A stretch of DNA of 64,000 nucleotides from Rhodocyclaceae bacterium (lineage in GTDB: Bacteria > Pseudomonadota > Gammaproteobacteria > Burkholderiales > Rhodocyclaceae), in NCBI GenBank assembly GCA_028713915.1, contig JAQTNK010000007.1:62001-126000 (forward strand). Reading direction: 5' to 3'. Within the stretch, counting starts at the first letter, position 1. Each line of letters starts with the position of its first letter. Below, one piece after another: positions 43,821 through 53,726 of this stretch. Position numbers and translations under genes: made by a program. Under the pieces are notes generated by a model. The model was not told where the DNA came from and did no database searches. It saw nothing but the letters and a program-made list of their open reading frames with translations.

Positions 43821-46709
43821 ATGCGCCGCGAAGACATCAAGCGCTGGCTCGAACATGCCGTCGCCATCGTGCCGGTCCAGCAGTCGTCGCCGGCCGCCTG
43901 GGCGGTCCGCTTTGCGCTGGCGCCGGTCATGGTCGCCGTGGCGCTGGTGGTGCGCGAGGTCGTCGGTCCGCCGCAATTGGGCCTGCCCTTCCTGACCTTC
44001 TTCCCGGCGGCGACGTTGGCCGCGGTCGTCGGCGGCTTGCTGCCCGGCCTGCTGGCGACGGCGATGAGCGCGGCATTTGCGACCTACCTCTACCTGCCGC
44101 CGTTCCATGCGCTGTCGTTCGACTTCGCCGCCGAGACCGTGTCGGCGAACGCGCTTTTCTGCGGCGGCGAAATCGTCGTCTGCCTGGCCATCCAAGCCAT
44201 GCATCGGCAGTTTCGGGAGTTCCGCAGCACCGCCGGCTGCTTCCAGGAAAACCGGCACCTGCTGCAGGCCATCGTCGAAGGCACCACCGACGCGATCTTC
44301 GTCAAGGATGCGGCCGGGCGCTATCGCCTGTTCAACAGCGCTGCCGCCCAAATTACCGGCCGGCAGCATCACGAAGTCATCGGCCGGGACGACACCTGCG
44401 TCTTCCCGGCGGCCGAAGCGCAAATGGTCATGGCGGCGGATCGCGCCGTCATGGCGATGCGGAAAGTTATGACCTACGAGGATCGGGTAACGTCGGCGCA
44501 AGGCGAAAAGCTGGTCATGCTGTCGACCAAGGGGCCGCTGTTCGATCATCTCGGCAATGTCCAGGGCATCTTCGGGATTTCGCGCGACATCACGCGCAGC
44601 AAGAAGGCCGCAGACGCCGACCGCGACAAGCTGGCGATGCACGACCAGCTGGCCAAGATCGCCGCCTCGGTGCCCGGCGTCATTTGCTCGTTCCGCCAGC
44701 GCCCCGACGGTTCGAGCTGCTTTCCCTACGCCAGTCCGGGCCTGGTGGAGCTCTACGGCCTGGATCCCGAGGCGGTGCTCGAAGATTCGACGCCGCTGTT
44801 GTCGCTGATCCATCCCGACGACGTCGACGCGACGCGGGCGGCCATCGCCCAGTCGGCGGCCTCGATGACGCCGTGGCACGCCGTTTTTCGCGTGCGCCAT
44901 CCGCGCAAGGGCGAGATCTGGGTCGAGGGCCATTCGCTGCCGCTGCGAGAGGCCGACGGCGGCACGCTCTGGCACGGCTACGTCCAGGACATCACGGTCA
45001 GGATCCGCGCCGAGGAGCAGATGCGCCTGGCGGCGCGGGTCTTCGACCGCTCGGCCGAAGGCGTCGTCATCACCGACGTGAGCGGCAGGATACTCACGGT
45101 GAATGCGGCGTTTACGACGATGACCGGCTATGCGGCGGCCGAAGCGATCGGCAAGACGCCGGCGCTGCTGCAATCGGGCCGGCACGGCGCGGACTTCTAC
45201 GCCGGCATGTGGCAAGGCCTGCAGCGCAAGGGCGGCTGGCAAGGCGAAATCTGGAACCGCCGCAAGAACGGCGAAATCTACCTCGAGTGGCTGTCGATCA
45301 ACGCCGTGAAGGACGCCGACGGCCGCGTCATCAACTATGTCGCCCTGTTCAGCGACATCACGGTGGCCAGGGAAGCGCAGGAACGCATGGAGTTCCTGGC
45401 GACGCACGACGAACTGACGGACCTGCCCAACCGCACGCTCTTCCACGATCGGCTGCGCCTCGCCGTGGCCCGCGCCGAACGCGCCGGAACGCACCTGGCC
45501 ATCCTCTGCGTGGACCTCGACGATTTCAAGGTCATCAACGACACGCTCGGCCACGAGACCGGCGACATCCTGCTGGTGCAGGCGGCCCTGCGCCTGCGCG
45601 ACTGCGTGCGGGCCGAGGACAGCGTGGCGCGCATGGGCGGCGACGAGTTCGTGGTCCTGCTGGAAGCGGCCGACAAGCGGACGGTCACGCGCACGGCCGC
45701 GCGCATCGTCGCCGGCCTGTCGCGCGCCTACCAGATCGGCGACCGCGAGTGCTTCACCTCGGCCAGCATCGGCATCAGCGTCTTCCCCGACGACGCCGCC
45801 GAGCCCAGCGCGCTGCTGCGCCACGCCGACAACGCCATGTATCGCGCCAAGGAGCAGGGCAAGAACACCTATCAGTTCTTCAGCCGCGAAATGGCCGAGC
45901 GCGCCCACCAGCGCCTCGTCATCGAAAGCGGCTTGCGCCGGGCCATCGTGCAGCGGGAACTCTTCATCGAATATCAGCCCCAGGTCGATTCGCGCCACCG
46001 TCGCCTGGTCGGCGCCGAGGCGCTCGTGCGCTGGCGCCGGGACGGCGCCGTGGTGCCGCCGCTGGCGTTCATTCCCGTGGCCGAAGAGACCGGCCTCATC
46101 AACGACATCGGCGAATGGGTGGTCGCCGAAGTCGGTCGCCAGATCCAGGAGTGGGATGCGGCGGGCCTGTCGCCGTTCAACGTCAGCGTCAATATTTCGG
46201 CGCGCCATTTTCGCCAGGCGGACATGGTCGCCCGCATCCAGGGCATCGTCGCCGCCGCGGGACTGGACCCGCGCCGCTTGTGCCTGGAGATCACGGAAGG
46301 CGCGCTGGCGGACGTGACGACCGCGACGTCGATGCTCGCTGAATTGCGCACCCTGGGTTTCGAAATCAGCATAGACGATTTCGGCACCGGATTTTCGTCG
46401 CTGTCCCACCTCAAGCGCTTCCCCATCAACGAGCTCAAGGTCGATCGCAGCTTCGTCGATCGCATCGTCACCGATCGCGACGATCGCGCCATCGCCGCGG
46501 CGATCATCGGCATGGCCCGCAGCCTCGACTTGCGGGTCGTCGCCGAAGGCGTCGAGACGGTCGCGCAACTGACGCAGCTGCAGAAGCTCGGCTGCGACAT
46601 CGGCCAGGGCTATTTCTACGCCAGGCCCCTGGCGGGGCCGGCTTTCGACGCCTGGCTGCGCCGCCATGAGCACCGCCACGGCGCGCCGGCGCCGGCCTGC
46701 ATCAGCTGA
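43821..46709 (+). CDS. Membrane PAS-GGDEF-EAL protein (cyclic-di-GMP turnover)
   Basis: The 962-aa protein probably makes or breaks cyclic-di-GMP. The N-terminal region has several hydrophobic helices in a DUF4118/KdpD-like arrangement (about 25-125). Three PAS-type units follow (about 150-260, 275-395, 400-520). The GGDEF domain has an intact MGGDEF motif near residue 605, and the EAL domain has GAEALVRW near 731 with downstream DDFGTGFSSL. Both catalytic signatures look complete, so the net activity cannot be predicted. No ribosome binding site of note; the two tiny frames upstream may affect its translation. Confidence 0.92.
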   Translation: MRREDIKRWLEHAVAIVPVQQSSPAAWAVRFALAPVMVAVALVVREVVGPPQLGLPFLTFFPAATLAAVVGGLLPGLLATAMSAAFATYLYLPPFHALSFDFAAETVSANALFCGGEIVVCLAIQAMHRQFREFRSTAGCFQENRHLLQAIVEGTTDAIFVKDAAGRYRLFNSAAAQITGRQHHEVIGRDDTCVFPAAEAQMVMAADRAVMAMRKVMTYEDRVTSAQGEKLVMLSTKGPLFDHLGNVQGIFGISRDITRSKKAADADRDKLAMHDQLAKIAASVPGVICSFRQRPDGSSCFPYASPGLVELYGLDPEAVLEDSTPLLSLIHPDDVDATRAAIAQSAASMTPWHAVFRVRHPRKGEIWVEGHSLPLREADGGTLWHGYVQDITVRIRAEEQMRLAARVFDRSAEGVVITDVSGRILTVNAAFTTMTGYAAAEAIGKTPALLQSGRHGADFYAGMWQGLQRKGGWQGEIWNRRKNGEIYLEWLSINAVKDADGRVINYVALFSDITVAREAQERMEFLATHDELTDLPNRTLFHDRLRLAVARAERAGTHLAILCVDLDDFKVINDTLGHETGDILLVQAALRLRDCVRAEDSVARMGGDEFVVLLEAADKRTVTRTAARIVAGLSRAYQIGDRECFTSASIGISVFPDDAAEPSALLRHADNAMYRAKEQGKNTYQFFSREMAERAHQRLVIESGLRRAIVQRELFIEYQPQVDSRHRRLVGAEALVRWRRDGAVVPPLAFIPVAEETGLINDIGEWVVAEVGRQIQEWDAAGLSPFNVSVNISARHFRQADMVARIQGIVAAAGLDPRRLCLEITEGALADVTTATSMLAELRTLGFEISIDDFGTGFSSLSHLKRFPINELKVDRSFVDRIVTDRDDRAIAAAIIGMARSLDLRVVAEGVETVAQLTQLQKLGCDIGQGYFYARPLAGPAFDAWLRRHEHRHGAPAPACIS

Positions 46710-47022
46710 TTGCCGCCACCTGCACCATGCCGTCGGCGATGCGCACCGGGAAGCTTGCCACCGCTTCGTAGGCCGGCGGCCCCAGCGCCGCGCCGGTGAC
46801 CAGCGAGAAGCGCGCGCCGTGGCGTGGACAGACGATTTCCCGGCCCTCGACGACGCCGTCCGACAGCGTCTCGGCTTCGTGGCTGCAGGTATCGGCGATG
46901 GCGTAATAGGCGCCGTCGATGTTGAAGACCGCGACCGCCGTGCCGTCGACGTCGAGCGTGCGATGGCTGCCGGGCGGGAAGGCCGCGACGGCGGCGACGT
47001 CGATCCAGGCGGCTGCGGCCAT
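46702..47022 (-). CDS. Rieske [2Fe-2S] ferredoxin-type protein
   Basis: Small electron-transfer protein of 106 aa. The Rieske ligands are complete: Cys46-x-His48 and Cys65-x2-His68 (TCSHEAETL... and VCPRHGARF). The size matches stand-alone Rieske ferredoxins of dioxygenase and nitrite reductase small-subunit type. It is the last gene of the SUF operon, one base after sufT, so it may be a client or an electron donor of cluster assembly. It overlaps the convergent GGDEF-EAL gene by eight bases. Confidence 0.88.
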   Translation of the reverse strand: MAAAAWIDVAAVAAFPPGSHRTLDVDGTAVAVFNIDGAYYAIADTCSHEAETLSDGVVEGREIVCPRHGARFSLVTGAALGPPAYEAVASFPVRIADGMVQVAAIS

Positions 47023-47023
47023 T

Positions 47024-47374
47024 TCAGAGCATCCCGAGCTGCAGGCGCGCCGCTTCGCTCATCATTTCCCGCGACCAGGGCGGCTCCCAGACCAGTTCGA
47101 CGTCGACGTCCTTGACGCCGTCGACGGCGCGCACGGCGTCGGCGACGGTGCCGGGGAAAGTCTGCGCCACCGGGCAGCCGGGCGCGGTCAGCGTCATGCT
47201 GATGGCGATGTCGCCGTCGGAGGCGACGTCGAGGTTGTAGATGAGGCCCAGGTCGTAGATGTTCACCGGAATCTCCGGATCGAACACCGTGCGCAGCGCG
47301 GCGATGACGTCGGCTTCGAGTCTTTCGCGCTGCCCGCCGGCGGCGGGGTGCTTCAGCCAATCGACGATGGTCAT
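47024..47374 (-). CDS. sufT: SufT, MIP18/DUF59-type Fe-S assembly protein
   Basis: Helps mature or deliver Fe-S clusters to target proteins, probably under high cluster demand. The 116-aa DUF59 product has FDPEIPVNIYDLGLIYNLDV and the conserved Cys in TLTAPGCPVAQT, then VELVWEPPWSREMMSEAA, which is the SufT/PaaD-like C-terminal signature. Translationally coupled to sufU (ATGA overlap). Confidence 0.92.
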   Translation of the reverse strand: MTIVDWLKHPAAGGQRERLEADVIAALRTVFDPEIPVNIYDLGLIYNLDVASDGDIAISMTLTAPGCPVAQTFPGTVADAVRAVDGVKDVDVELVWEPPWSREMMSEAARLQLGML

Positions 47375-47826
47375 GCGATTTCCTCCGTGGACACTGCCTT
47401 GGATGCGTCATGCAGCGCCGCCTGCAGCGTGTGCCAGGGCAGGCTGGCGCATTTCACGCGCGCCGGGAATTCGCGCACGCCGCCGAGCACTTCGAGCTTG
47501 CCCAGCGACGCCGCGGCGGGCGCGGCCACGCCGGTGACCAAGGCATGAAAGCCGGCGAACATGGCATCGGCCTCGGCCGTGGTCTTGCCTTTGAGCGCCT
47601 CGGTCATCAGCGAGGCCGAGGCGGTGGAAATGGCGCAGCCGATGCCTTCGAAGCGGGCGTCGGCGATGACGCCGTCGGCGATCTTGAGATAGAGCGTCAG
47701 CCGGTCGCCGCACAGCGGATTGACGCCCTCGGCGCGGTGGCTGGCCTGCGCCAGGGGGCCGAAATTGCGCGGCCGGCGGCCGTGGTCGATGATGACTTCC
47801 TGGTAGAGGTCGCGAAGGTCGGACAT
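47371..47826 (-). CDS. sufU: SufU, Fe-S scaffold / sulfur-transfer partner of SufS
   Basis: Zinc-containing protein that accepts sulfur from SufS. The 151-aa product has all expected ligands: Cys39 and Asp41 in NPLCGD, Cys64 in GIGCAIS and Cys126 in VKCASLPW. It is SufU rather than IscU, judged by the insert between the second and third Cys and by partnership with sufS. SufU-type systems are best known in Gram-positive bacteria; SufE is the usual partner in enterics. Overlaps sufS and sufT by four bases each. Confidence 0.93.
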   Translation of the reverse strand: MSDLRDLYQEVIIDHGRRPRNFGPLAQASHRAEGVNPLCGDRLTLYLKIADGVIADARFEGIGCAISTASASLMTEALKGKTTAEADAMFAGFHALVTGVAAPAAASLGKLEVLGGVREFPARVKCASLPWHTLQAALHDASKAVSTEEIA

Positions 47827-49082
47827 CAGGCGAAGATCTCCCTGACTTTGACGAGGGTGGTGAACAGCGCATCGACTTCCTCGCGCGTGTTGTACATGGC
47901 GAAGGAGGCGCGCACGGTGGCCGGCACGCCGAAATGCTCCATCACCGGCATGGCGCAGTGGTGGCCGGTCCGCACCGCGACGCCTTCGCCGTCGAGCACG
48001 GTGCCGATGTCATGGGGATGGATGTCGTCGAGCACGAAGGAGAGGATGCTGGCCTTGTGCGGCGCGGTGCCGATCAGGCGCAGGCCGGGGATTTCGCTGG
48101 CCAAGCCCGTGGCGTAGTCGAGCAGGGCTTGTTCGTGGGCGGCGACGGCGTCGAGTCCCTGCGCCGCCAGGTAGTCGATGGCGGCGCCGAGCGCGATGCC
48201 GCCGGCGATGTTGGGCGTGCCGGCCTCGAACTTGTACGGCAGGTCGTTGTAGGTGCTGCGGGCGAACGTGACTTGCCTGATCATCTCGCCGCCGCCCTGG
48301 TAGGGCGGCATGGCCTCGAGCAGCGCCTGCTTGCCGTAGAGCACGCCGATGCCGGTGGGGCCGTAGAGCTTGTGCCCGGAGAAAGCGTAGAAGTCGCAAT
48401 CGAGCGCCTGCACGTCGACCGGCAGGTGCGGCACGGCCTGGGCGCCGTCCACCAGGACGACGGCGCCGTGGGCGTGGGCGAGCTCGACGAGCTCGCGCAC
48501 CGGGTTGATGGTGCCCAGCGCGTTGGAGATGTGGGCCAGCGCCACCAGCCGGGTGCGCGGGCCGAGCAGGCGCGCGAAAATCTCGGGAATCAGCGCGCCG
48601 CTGTCGTCGATGGGCGCCACCCGCAAGGTCGCGCCGCTGCGCTCGCACAGCAGCTGCCACGGCACGATGTTGGAATGGTGCTCCATTTCGGTGACGAGGA
48701 TTTCGTCGCCGGCCCGGAAGTGCTGGCCGTAGCTCGTCGCCACCAGGTTGATGGCTTCCGTGGTGCCGCGCACGAAGACGATCTCTTCGCGGTGCGCGGC
48801 GTTGATGAACTGCTGGACGGTGGTGCGCGCGGCTTCGAAGGCGTCGGTCGCGATCTGGCTCAACTGGTGCACGCCGCGATGGATGTTGGCGTTGTATTCG
48901 GCGTAGTAGCGCGCCTCGCAATCGATCACCGCGCGCGGCTTCTGCGTGGTGGCGGCATTGTCGAGATAGACCAGCGGCCAGCCATGGACGCTGCGGCCGA
49001 GGATGGGGAAGTCGCGCCGCAGCCGCATGACGTCGAGCTGCGACCAGAGCGAGCCTTGCAGCCAGGACGGTTCGGTCATCAT
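47826..49082 (-). CDS. sufS: Cysteine desulfurase SufS
   Basis: PLP enzyme that takes sulfur from cysteine for cluster assembly. The 418-aa product has YLDNAATTQKP at the N-terminus, the cofactor lysine in FSGHKLYGPTG (Lys238) and the persulfide Cys in RTGHHCAMPVMEHFG (Cys376). The group II pattern fits SufS rather than IscS. Two adjacent ATGs (49082, 49079) overlap the sufD stop; the longer open frame upstream is a sufD shadow. Confidence 0.95.
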   Translation of the reverse strand: MMTEPSWLQGSLWSQLDVMRLRRDFPILGRSVHGWPLVYLDNAATTQKPRAVIDCEARYYAEYNANIHRGVHQLSQIATDAFEAARTTVQQFINAAHREEIVFVRGTTEAINLVATSYGQHFRAGDEILVTEMEHHSNIVPWQLLCERSGATLRVAPIDDSGALIPEIFARLLGPRTRLVALAHISNALGTINPVRELVELAHAHGAVVLVDGAQAVPHLPVDVQALDCDFYAFSGHKLYGPTGIGVLYGKQALLEAMPPYQGGGEMIRQVTFARSTYNDLPYKFEAGTPNIAGGIALGAAIDYLAAQGLDAVAAHEQALLDYATGLASEIPGLRLIGTAPHKASILSFVLDDIHPHDIGTVLDGEGVAVRTGHHCAMPVMEHFGVPATVRASFAMYNTREEVDALFTTLVKVREIFA

Positions 49083-50401
49083 TGCAGCGCTCCCGCGCCA
49101 TGCGGCAGCCGTGCGCGCAGCAGGCGTTCCAGGCGCGCGCGCAGAGGCAGCCAGCGAATGCGCTCGACGACTTCGTTGGCGAAGGCGAACACCAGCAGCG
49201 CCCGCGCCGCCGCGGCATCGACGCCGCGCGCGCGCAGATAGAAAATCTGGTCGGGATCGAGCTGGCCGACCGTGGCGCCGTGTCCGCACTTGACGTCGTC
49301 GGCCCAGATTTCGAGCTGGGGCTTGGTATCGGCCTCGGCCTGGTCGGACAGCAGCAGGTTGCGGTTGGTCTGCAGCGCATCGCTTTGCTGCGCGCCGGCG
49401 CGGACGATGACCTTGCCGTTGAAGACGGTGCGCGAGGCGCCGTCGAGCACGCCCTTGTAGAACTCGCGGCTGCTGCACTGCGGCTGCGCGTGGTCGATGC
49501 GCGTGTGATGGTCGACGTGCTGGCGGCCATCGGTCATGGTGAGGCCGTCGAGGCTGCATTGGGCCTTCGCGCCGTTGAGCCCGACGTTGATGGCGGTGCG
49601 CGCCAGGGCGCCGCCGAAGGCGAAGGAACTCGAGGCGAAGCTGGCGTCGCCGCCGAGCGCGGCATTGACGGCGGCGATGTGGAAAGCCTGCGGCCCTTCT
49701 TGCTGCAGCTTGTGGTGTTCGACGGCGGCCCCGCGACCCGCCTCGATGTCGGTGACGACGTTGCTGAAGTAGGCGCCGGCGTTCAGGCTCGCATGCTGTT
49801 CGACGATGCGCACGCGGCTGCCGGCTCCGGCGACGACGACGTTGCGGCTATGCGTGGCGAGATTGGCGGCGGTGGCGAGGAACAGCAGTTGCAGCGGCTC
49901 CTCAAGTTCCGCGCCGGCGGCCAGATGCACGTAGGCGCCGTCGCTGACGAAGGCGGCGTTGAGGGCGGCGAAGCCCGAGGCGTAGCCGGCGGCGGGACAA
50001 GCGAGCGCGGCCTGCAGGCGCTCGGGTTCGCGCTCCAGCATGGCGGCGAGACTATCGACGGTGACGCCGGCGGGCAGGGCGCCGAGGCGCGACAGTTCCG
50101 GCGCATGGCGGCCGTCGATGAAGACCAGCAGGCGCGCGCCCGGCAGCGCCTGGGTGCCGACGCCGCCGAGGTCGTTGCAACTCTTGGCGGCGGCCGGCGT
50201 CAGGACGAAGCGGCTTTTCTCGATTGGCGCCACGCTGGTGTATTTCCAGTCCTCGTCGCGCAAGGTCGGGAAGCCTTTGTCGAGGAAGGCCGTGAAGGCT
50301 TCTTCGCGGGCGAGTTGCAGCCACGGCACGTAGGCGCCCGGCAACAGCGCCTTGACGCGCTCGAAGTCGGCGACGAAACGATCGGCGACGAGGGCGTTCA
50401 T
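49079..50401 (-). CDS. sufD: SufD, SufBCD complex subunit
   Basis: Pairs with SufB and the ATPase SufC to form the scaffold on which Fe-S clusters are built; SufD is linked to iron acquisition. The 440-aa product ends with the SufB/SufD core: beta-helix repeats, HHTRIDHAQPQCSSREFYKGVLDG, and ADDVKCGHGATVGQLDPDQIFYLRARG with the conserved C-G-H-G. The N-terminal half is divergent, as is usual. The start MNALVADRF overlaps the sufC stop. Confidence 0.93.
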   Translation of the reverse strand: MNALVADRFVADFERVKALLPGAYVPWLQLAREEAFTAFLDKGFPTLRDEDWKYTSVAPIEKSRFVLTPAAAKSCNDLGGVGTQALPGARLLVFIDGRHAPELSRLGALPAGVTVDSLAAMLEREPERLQAALACPAAGYASGFAALNAAFVSDGAYVHLAAGAELEEPLQLLFLATAANLATHSRNVVVAGAGSRVRIVEQHASLNAGAYFSNVVTDIEAGRGAAVEHHKLQQEGPQAFHIAAVNAALGGDASFASSSFAFGGALARTAINVGLNGAKAQCSLDGLTMTDGRQHVDHHTRIDHAQPQCSSREFYKGVLDGASRTVFNGKVIVRAGAQQSDALQTNRNLLLSDQAEADTKPQLEIWADDVKCGHGATVGQLDPDQIFYLRARGVDAAAARALLVFAFANEVVERIRWLPLRARLERLLRARLPHGAGALQ

Positions 50402-51168
50402 GGTGCCGCTCCGACGCGCTCGGCCTCGCCGGCATCGATCCAGCCGTAGCCGCGCCGCTCCAGTTCCAGGGCCAGCTCCGGCCCGCCCGAACGGACGATG
50501 CGGCCCTGCGACAGGACATGCACGCGGTCGGGCACGACGTAGTCGAGGAGCCGCTGGTAGTGGGTCACCAGGATGATGGCGCGCGCCGGGCTGCGCATGG
50601 CTTCGACGCCGGCGGCGACTACTTTCAGGGCGTCGATGTCGAGGCCCGAATCGGTTTCGTCGAGGATGGCCAGGCGCGGTTCCAGCAGCGCCATCTGCAG
50701 AATCTCGTTGCGCTTCTTCTCGCCGCCGGAGAAGCCCTGGTTGACGTGGCGATAGAGCAGGGCTTCGTCCATGCCCATGAACTTGAGCTTGTCCTTCACC
50801 AGGGCGAGGAAGTCCATGGCGTCGAGTTCCGCTTCGCCGCGATGCTTGCGGCGGGCGTTGATGGCCGCTTTCAGCAGATAGATGTTGGCGACGCCGGGAA
50901 TCTCGACCGGATACTGGAAGGCGAGGAAGATGCCTTCGCGCGCGCGCTCCTCGGGCGAAAGTTCCAGCAGGTTCCTGCCGCAATAGCGCACTTCGCCGGC
51001 GGTGACGGTGTAGCTGTCGCGGCCGGCCAGCACCTGCGCCAGCGTGCTTTTGCCGGAGCCGTTGGGTCCCATCACGGCATGCACTTCGCCGGCATTCACG
51101 GCGAGGTCGATGCCGCGCAGGATGGGCTGGTCGTCGATGCTGGCGTGGAGGTTGATGATTTCGAGCAT
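50398..51168 (-). CDS. sufC: SufC, ABC-type ATPase
   Basis: Cytosolic ATPase that drives conformational change in SufBCD. The 256-aa product has Walker A GPNGSGKST (Lys40), the signature FSGGEKKRNEI near residue 146, Walker B LAILDETDSGLD and the H-loop VTHYQRLLDYV, all typical of SufC rather than of transport ABC proteins. It lies 16 bases after sufB. Confidence 0.96.
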   Translation of the reverse strand: MLEIINLHASIDDQPILRGIDLAVNAGEVHAVMGPNGSGKSTLAQVLAGRDSYTVTAGEVRYCGRNLLELSPEERAREGIFLAFQYPVEIPGVANIYLLKAAINARRKHRGEAELDAMDFLALVKDKLKFMGMDEALLYRHVNQGFSGGEKKRNEILQMALLEPRLAILDETDSGLDIDALKVVAAGVEAMRSPARAIILVTHYQRLLDYVVPDRVHVLSQGRIVRSGGPELALELERRGYGWIDAGEAERVGAAP

Positions 51169-51184
51169 GATGATCGCTTCCTTG

Positions 51185-52633
<1,449 letters not shown>

Positions 52634-52645
52634 TTGCTTTTTCCT

Positions 52646-53104
52646 TCATAGGGTCTTGAGCGGCGCAGGCGCCGCCGACTGCGCCCGCCCGAGGGTCGCC
52701 GGCGACGGCGCGGTCATGTCGGCCAGCGTCACGCCGGTGAGGACGTTGCGCACCATCTGGCTCAGGCGCAGCCAGTTGTTGCGGCTGGGACAGCGGAACT
52801 CCTGCGGGCACAAGCCCAAATGGACGCTGCATTCGGTGAGAGCGACGGAGCCTTCCATGGCGGCGATGACGTCGGCGATGGATATCTGCTCCGGCGGGCG
52901 CGCCAGCATGTAGCCGCCCCGGGCGCCGCGCACCGAGCGCAACAGGTCGTGGCGGGCGAGGGTCTTCAATATCTTGCTCGCCGTCGTCGCCGCGACGCCG
53001 ACGGCCGCCGCCAGTTCGGCCGCGCTGAAGACCTCCCACGGCCGCGTCGCCATGTACGACATGATGACGGTGCTGTAGTCGGTCATTTTGCTCAGTCTCA
53101 ACAT
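52646..53104 (-). CDS. Rrf2-family Fe-S regulator of the SUF operon (IscR/SufR-like)
   Basis: Transcription factor that senses Fe-S status. The 152-aa product has a winged helix (FSAAELAAAVGVAATTASKILKTLARHDLLRSVRGARGGYML) and the three cluster-binding cysteines Cys92, Cys99 and Cys105 in ECSVHLGLCPQEFRCPS. It belongs to the SUF-associated subgroup rather than being the iscRSUA-linked IscR. An IscR-type palindrome lies 20-44 bases before its start, so it probably controls itself and sufBCDSUT-Rieske as one unit. Confidence 0.92.
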   Translation of the reverse strand: MLRLSKMTDYSTVIMSYMATRPWEVFSAAELAAAVGVAATTASKILKTLARHDLLRSVRGARGGYMLARPPEQISIADVIAAMEGSVALTECSVHLGLCPQEFRCPSRNNWLRLSQMVRNVLTGVTLADMTAPSPATLGRAQSAAPAPLKTL

Positions 53105-53123
53105 GGATTTCCCCTCGCTTCAC

Positions 53124-53148
53124 ATGTAGGACTTTTGTAGTCCTGTAT
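53124..53148 (-). promoter_or_regulatory. IscR-type operator before the SUF regulator
   Basis: On minus: ATACAGGACT-ACAAA-AGTCCTACAT, a 25-bp site with core AGGACT/AGTCCT (53128-53133 and 53139-53144). The GACT-N5-AGTC core and AT-rich ends match the type 1 (cluster-bound) IscR consensus of E. coli at the main positions; the bases next to the core differ. Confidence 0.65.
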
Positions 53149-53232
53149 GGTTCCGCCAACCGCCTCGATTTTCTAAGACGCGCAGGATGGCGACGCTGCG
53201 CGGGCGTCGGCTCGCGCCGTCGCCTTCAGCGC

Positions 53233-53688
53233 TTACGCCTTGAAGGCCGCCACCTCGCCGGGATTGCGCAGCATCTTGTTGATCTCGCCGGCGTGCGTTT
53301 CCTCGGCGACGATCAGTTCGCGCGCGTATTCCTCGAGCAGCACCGAGCGTCCGTCGGCGAGCTTGAACAATTCGTAGTACTGGGCCAGGGCTTCGTTTTC
53401 GTGCTTGAGCGATTCGCGCAGGATGGCGCCGATCTCGTGCTGGTGCGTCTCCAGCAGCGGGCCGATGCCGAGCGACGGATGGCCGCCGAGCAGGGTGATG
53501 AGTTCGCCGGCGCGCTGCGCGTGCGTGAGGCTTTCGTCGGCCTGGGTGCGCAGCCAGCCGACGATGGGAATGCGGTTGTAGCCGTAGACCATCAGCGAAT
53601 AGTGCGTGTAGCGCACGACGCCGGCCAGTTCATATTCCATGATGCGATTGAGCACGGCGATGGCCTTCTCCTTGTTGAGCGATTCCAT
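53233..53688 (-). CDS. Bacterioferritin-like protein
   Basis: Ferritin-superfamily iron storage or detoxification protein of 151 aa. Four helices carry the expected metal-binding pattern: Glu20 in EYELAGVVRYTHYS, Glu52 and His56 in ADESLTHAQRAGE, Glu in HENEALAQYYEL, and E-E-T-H near the C-terminus. The second helix reads E-S-L-T-H rather than the E-M-x-H of classical bacterioferritin, so the haem-ligand Met is missing. Found next to the SUF operon, which fits a role in iron supply. AAGGAGAAG precedes the ATG at good spacing. Confidence 0.85.
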   Translation of the reverse strand: MESLNKEKAIAVLNRIMEYELAGVVRYTHYSLMVYGYNRIPIVGWLRTQADESLTHAQRAGELITLLGGHPSLGIGPLLETHQHEIGAILRESLKHENEALAQYYELFKLADGRSVLLEEYARELIVAEETHAGEINKMLRNPGEVAAFKA

Positions 53689-53726
53689 GGTCTTCTCCTT
53701 GGTGGGATGCGGCTTCGATTTGACTG

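Noticed and set aside
43593-47411. 1272-aa minus-strand open frame
   Set aside because: It lies antisense to the GGDEF-EAL gene, has Arg/His/Asp-rich composition with no fold, and spans the real sufT and Rieske genes in another frame. It is produced by GC-biased codon positions.
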